From Rhizobium leguminosarum bv. viciae USDA 2370 (GTDB lineage Bacteria > Pseudomonadota > Alphaproteobacteria > Rhizobiales > Rhizobiaceae), in assembly GCF_002008365.1 (NCBI RefSeq), contig NZ_MRDL01000036.1, forward strand, positions 423,676-487,675: a DNA stretch of 64,000 nt, given 5' to 3'. Below the pieces are notes generated by a model. It was not told the origin of the DNA. It saw only the letters and a program-made list of their open reading frames with translations, and made no database searches. A program made the position numbers and the translations under genes. Shown piece by piece: positions 62,184-64,000 of this stretch. The number at the start of each line of letters is the position of its first letter. Position 1 is the stretch's first letter.

Positions 62184-63637
62184 TGCGCCGGGTCGTGCTT
62201 ACGGGACGCGGGGAGCTTGCCGAATGGCGCGACGCCGCGCGCGCTTTCGCGGCTGCGGGCATCCTGCCGGAAGAGATCGATTGGCGCGAAAAAGGTGCGG
62301 AGGCGGACCTTGCGTTTCAACGCGACGCCATGCCGCCGGCGCCTATCATGGCACGCAAGCCGATGACGGTGCCGCCCGCCTTCATCGAGCTCGCGCAGAC
62401 AGTTCTCTGCCATTCCGACCCGGCGCGCTTTTCCCTGCTTTACCGTCTGCTCTGGCGGCTGCAACTGGACCGGCAACTGCTTGAAGTGGCTTCCGACGAG
62501 GACGTTGCCCGTGCCAGGCTGATGGCGAAAAACGTTCGACGCGACGCGCACAAGATGACGGCCTTCGTCCGCTTCAAGGAGGTTGGTGCGGTATCGGCTG
62601 ACCGTCGAAAATTCCTCGCCTGGTTCGAACCGGATCACCATATCGTCAGGCGCACTGCCCCCTTCTTCCAACGGCGCTTCACCGACATGGACTGGCTGAT
62701 CGTCACGCCCAAGGGATCGGCCGCCTGGGATGGCGAGCGGCTGACGATGAGCGACGAGCCGTGCGAAAAACCCAATCTCACCGATGCTGCCGATGAACTT
62801 TGGCGCACCTACTACGCCAGCATTTTCAATCCGGCGCGATTGAAGCTGAAGGCGATGCAGGCGGAGATGCCGAAAAAATACTGGAAGAACCTGCCAGAAG
62901 CCGATCTCATCCCTGGGCTAATCGCATCGGCGGAGAGCAAGGTGCGGGCCATGGCCGCACGAGAGGCGACCCAGTCGTTGCCTTTTCATGACCGGCTTCA
63001 GCAGGCGGCACGCAGCCTTCCCGCCGAACCTGAAGCACCGGCGGGCACGCTGGAAGCGCTGCGCGCGGAAGCTGCCGCCTGCACCCGTTGTCCGCTTCAT
63101 GCGAAGGCGACGCAAACCGTGTTCGGGGAGGGGCCGCGCGATGCCGAGGTGATGTTCGTCGGCGAGCAGCCGGGCGACCAGGAGGATATATCAGGGCGCC
63201 CCTTCGTCGGTCCCGCCGGCAGGCTCCTCGATCAAGTGATCACTGAAGCGGGCATCGACCGCTCATCGCTTTACGTCACCAATGCCGTCAAGCATTTCAA
63301 ATATGAGCCGCGTGGCAAGCGTCGCATCCATCAGAAGCCCAATATGGGCGAGGTAAAGCATTGCCGCTGGTGGCTCGATCTGGAGATGGCGCTGATCAAG
63401 CCGAAGCTGGTCGTCGCCATGGGCGCGACGGCGCTTGCGGCGCTGACCGATACGAAACAGCGGCTGCAGGATGTCAGGGGGAAAGCGATCGCGATCGACG
63501 AGAGGCGAACGCTCTTCGTGACGGTGCATCCATCCTATCTGCTGCGTATTCCCGACGAGCGGCTGAAAGCGGATGAACTGGCACGATTCCGCGAAGATAT
63601 GCTGACAATTCAGCGCCTTATGCTGGCAGCTGCATAA
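62183..63637 (+). CDS. UdgX-type uracil-DNA binding protein fused to a DUF4130 domain
   Basis: A 484-residue fusion. The first 240 or so residues are the DUF4130 (SAM-7-linked) domain (DPARFSLLYRLLWRLQLDRQ and RDAHKMTAFVRFKEV). The second half is a family-4-like uracil-DNA glycosylase fold with cluster Cys (ACTRCPLH, KHCRWW), GEQPGDQEDISGRPFVGPAG, the UdgX loop GKRRIHQKP with the His that in UdgX forms a covalent bond with DNA, and VTVHPSYLLR. The start overlaps the upstream stop (TGATG). Confidence 0.92.
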   Translation: MRRVVLTGRGELAEWRDAARAFAAAGILPEEIDWREKGAEADLAFQRDAMPPAPIMARKPMTVPPAFIELAQTVLCHSDPARFSLLYRLLWRLQLDRQLLEVASDEDVARARLMAKNVRRDAHKMTAFVRFKEVGAVSADRRKFLAWFEPDHHIVRRTAPFFQRRFTDMDWLIVTPKGSAAWDGERLTMSDEPCEKPNLTDAADELWRTYYASIFNPARLKLKAMQAEMPKKYWKNLPEADLIPGLIASAESKVRAMAAREATQSLPFHDRLQQAARSLPAEPEAPAGTLEALRAEAAACTRCPLHAKATQTVFGEGPRDAEVMFVGEQPGDQEDISGRPFVGPAGRLLDQVITEAGIDRSSLYVTNAVKHFKYEPRGKRRIHQKPNMGEVKHCRWWLDLEMALIKPKLVVAMGATALAALTDTKQRLQDVRGKAIAIDERRTLFVTVHPSYLLRIPDERLKADELARFREDMLTIQRLMLAAA

Positions 63638-63680
63638 ACTGATTCCGAAGCCTCCGGCGACGCCGCAATGGCAAGGCTGG

Positions 63681-63705
63681 CGCCATCGCTCATCGAGCGA
63701 TGGCG
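63681..63705. repeat. inverted repeat between converging udgX and carB genes
   Basis: CGCCATCGCTC pairs with GAGCGATGGCG around ATC. It has no T run on either side; it may slow transcription from one or both genes. Confidence 0.45.
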
Positions 63706-63714
63706 TTCAATATC

Positions 63715-64000
63715 TCAGGCGAAATAGCTCTGCAGCGGCCGCACCTCGAGATTGCCGGCTTTTAGCGCCTTGATCGCCTGGGCGGCGGCCTCTGCGCCTG
63801 CCATCGTCGTGTAGTAGGGCACCTTCTGCATCAGCGTCGCACGGCGGAGCGACTTGGAGTCCGAGATCGCCTTGTTGCCATCGGTGGTGTTGATGACGAG
63901 CTGGACCTGGCGGTTGCGGATCGCGTCCTCGATGTGCGGACGGCCTTCGAGCACCTTGTTGATCTTGGTAGCTGTGATGCCGTTTTCGCCAAGGAAGCGG
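63715..64000 (-). CDS. carB: carbamoyl-phosphate synthase large subunit, C-terminal end (5' part outside window)
   Basis: Only the last 94 residues are visible, running to the window edge without a start. They read RFLGENGITATKINKVLEGR, then LVINTTDGNKAISDSKSLRR and VPYYTTMAGAEAAAQAIKAL, the C-terminal allosteric MGS-like domain of CarB. CarB makes carbamoyl phosphate from bicarbonate, ammonia and ATP for arginine and pyrimidine synthesis. Confidence 0.92.
   Translation of the reverse strand, partial: RFLGENGITATKINKVLEGRPHIEDAIRNRQVQLVINTTDGNKAISDSKSLRRATLMQKVPYYTTMAGAEAAAQAIKALKAGNLEVRPLQSYFA

Noticed and set aside
1..64000. CRISPR arrays, tRNA or rRNA genes, integrated phage
   Set aside because: No regularly spaced repeats, cloverleaf-like segments with a T-loop, rRNA stretches or phage-type gene runs were seen.

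Overview
The window reads as a chromosome segment of a fast-growing Rhizobium of the R. leguminosarum/R. etli type. The evidence is high GC, close-packed genes with alphaproteobacterial products, a complete dctA/dctBD C4-dicarboxylate locus with a sigma-54 promoter, an LpsB/LpcC-type LPS core mannosyltransferase next to greA, a BA14K lectin-like gene, a VtlR/LsrB-type LysR gene beside twin AbcR (alpha-r15) small RNA genes, and several intergenic palindromic repeats of rhizobial type. No tRNA, rRNA, CRISPR array, integrase or intact insertion sequence was seen. The first and last genes are cut by the window edges.

Layout. 1-5.6 kb: end of an ABC exporter, a membrane-anchored EEP phosphatase, the cytochrome bc1 operon petABC and apt. 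5.6-14.8 kb: a MaoC hydratase pair, a DUF2157 membrane protein, then a leftward translation cluster (rplY, pth, ychF) interrupted by a c-di-GMP enzyme, a periplasmic solute-binding protein and an acetyltransferase; clpS lies in the opposite direction. 15-23 kb: a large secreted protein of unknown function, prs, a lipoprotein, and a leftward run lgt, midA-like, pgeF, M24 peptidase. 23-27.6 kb: ubiK, ybjN-like, proC, csaA-like, an MBL hydrolase, an SH3 protein and a tiny glycine-rich membrane protein. 27.6-31 kb: a broken branched-chain aminotransferase whose pieces lie in opposite orientations, then marR and an OmpR/EnvZ-type two-component pair. 31-39.6 kb: an HxlR/SDR divergent pair, BA14K protein, cold-shock protein, DMT exporter, DUF3052 protein, sugar dehydrogenase, and a Gram-negative sortase with its dedicated VIT/vWA target. 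40-51 kb: aspartate aminotransferase, a GT8 glycosyltransferase with an unknown partner, a calcium/proton antiporter, small DUF proteins, a LysR/epimerase divergent pair, an APH-like kinase and an arsR-MFS-OYE operon. 51-54 kb: twin sRNA genes, vtlR/lsrB, trxB and an Lrp regulator. 54-59 kb: dctD, dctB and dctA. 59-64 kb: lpsB/lpcC, greA, an SOS-boxed radical SAM/UdgX repair pair and the end of carB.

How the genes work together. petABC form the respiratory bc1 complex. DctB/DctD activate dctA through paired palindromes and a sigma-54 promoter for uptake of succinate, fumarate and malate, the carbon supply of nodule bacteroids. VtlR/LsrB is known in relatives to activate AbcR transcription, and AbcR RNAs silence many ABC-transporter mRNAs, so 51-53 kb is probably a regulatory module. 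The radical SAM and UdgX genes overlap and share one promoter carrying a LexA-type direct repeat, so they are probably a DNA-damage-induced operon. The sortase and its LPQTA-tailed substrate overlap and form a closed two-gene system.
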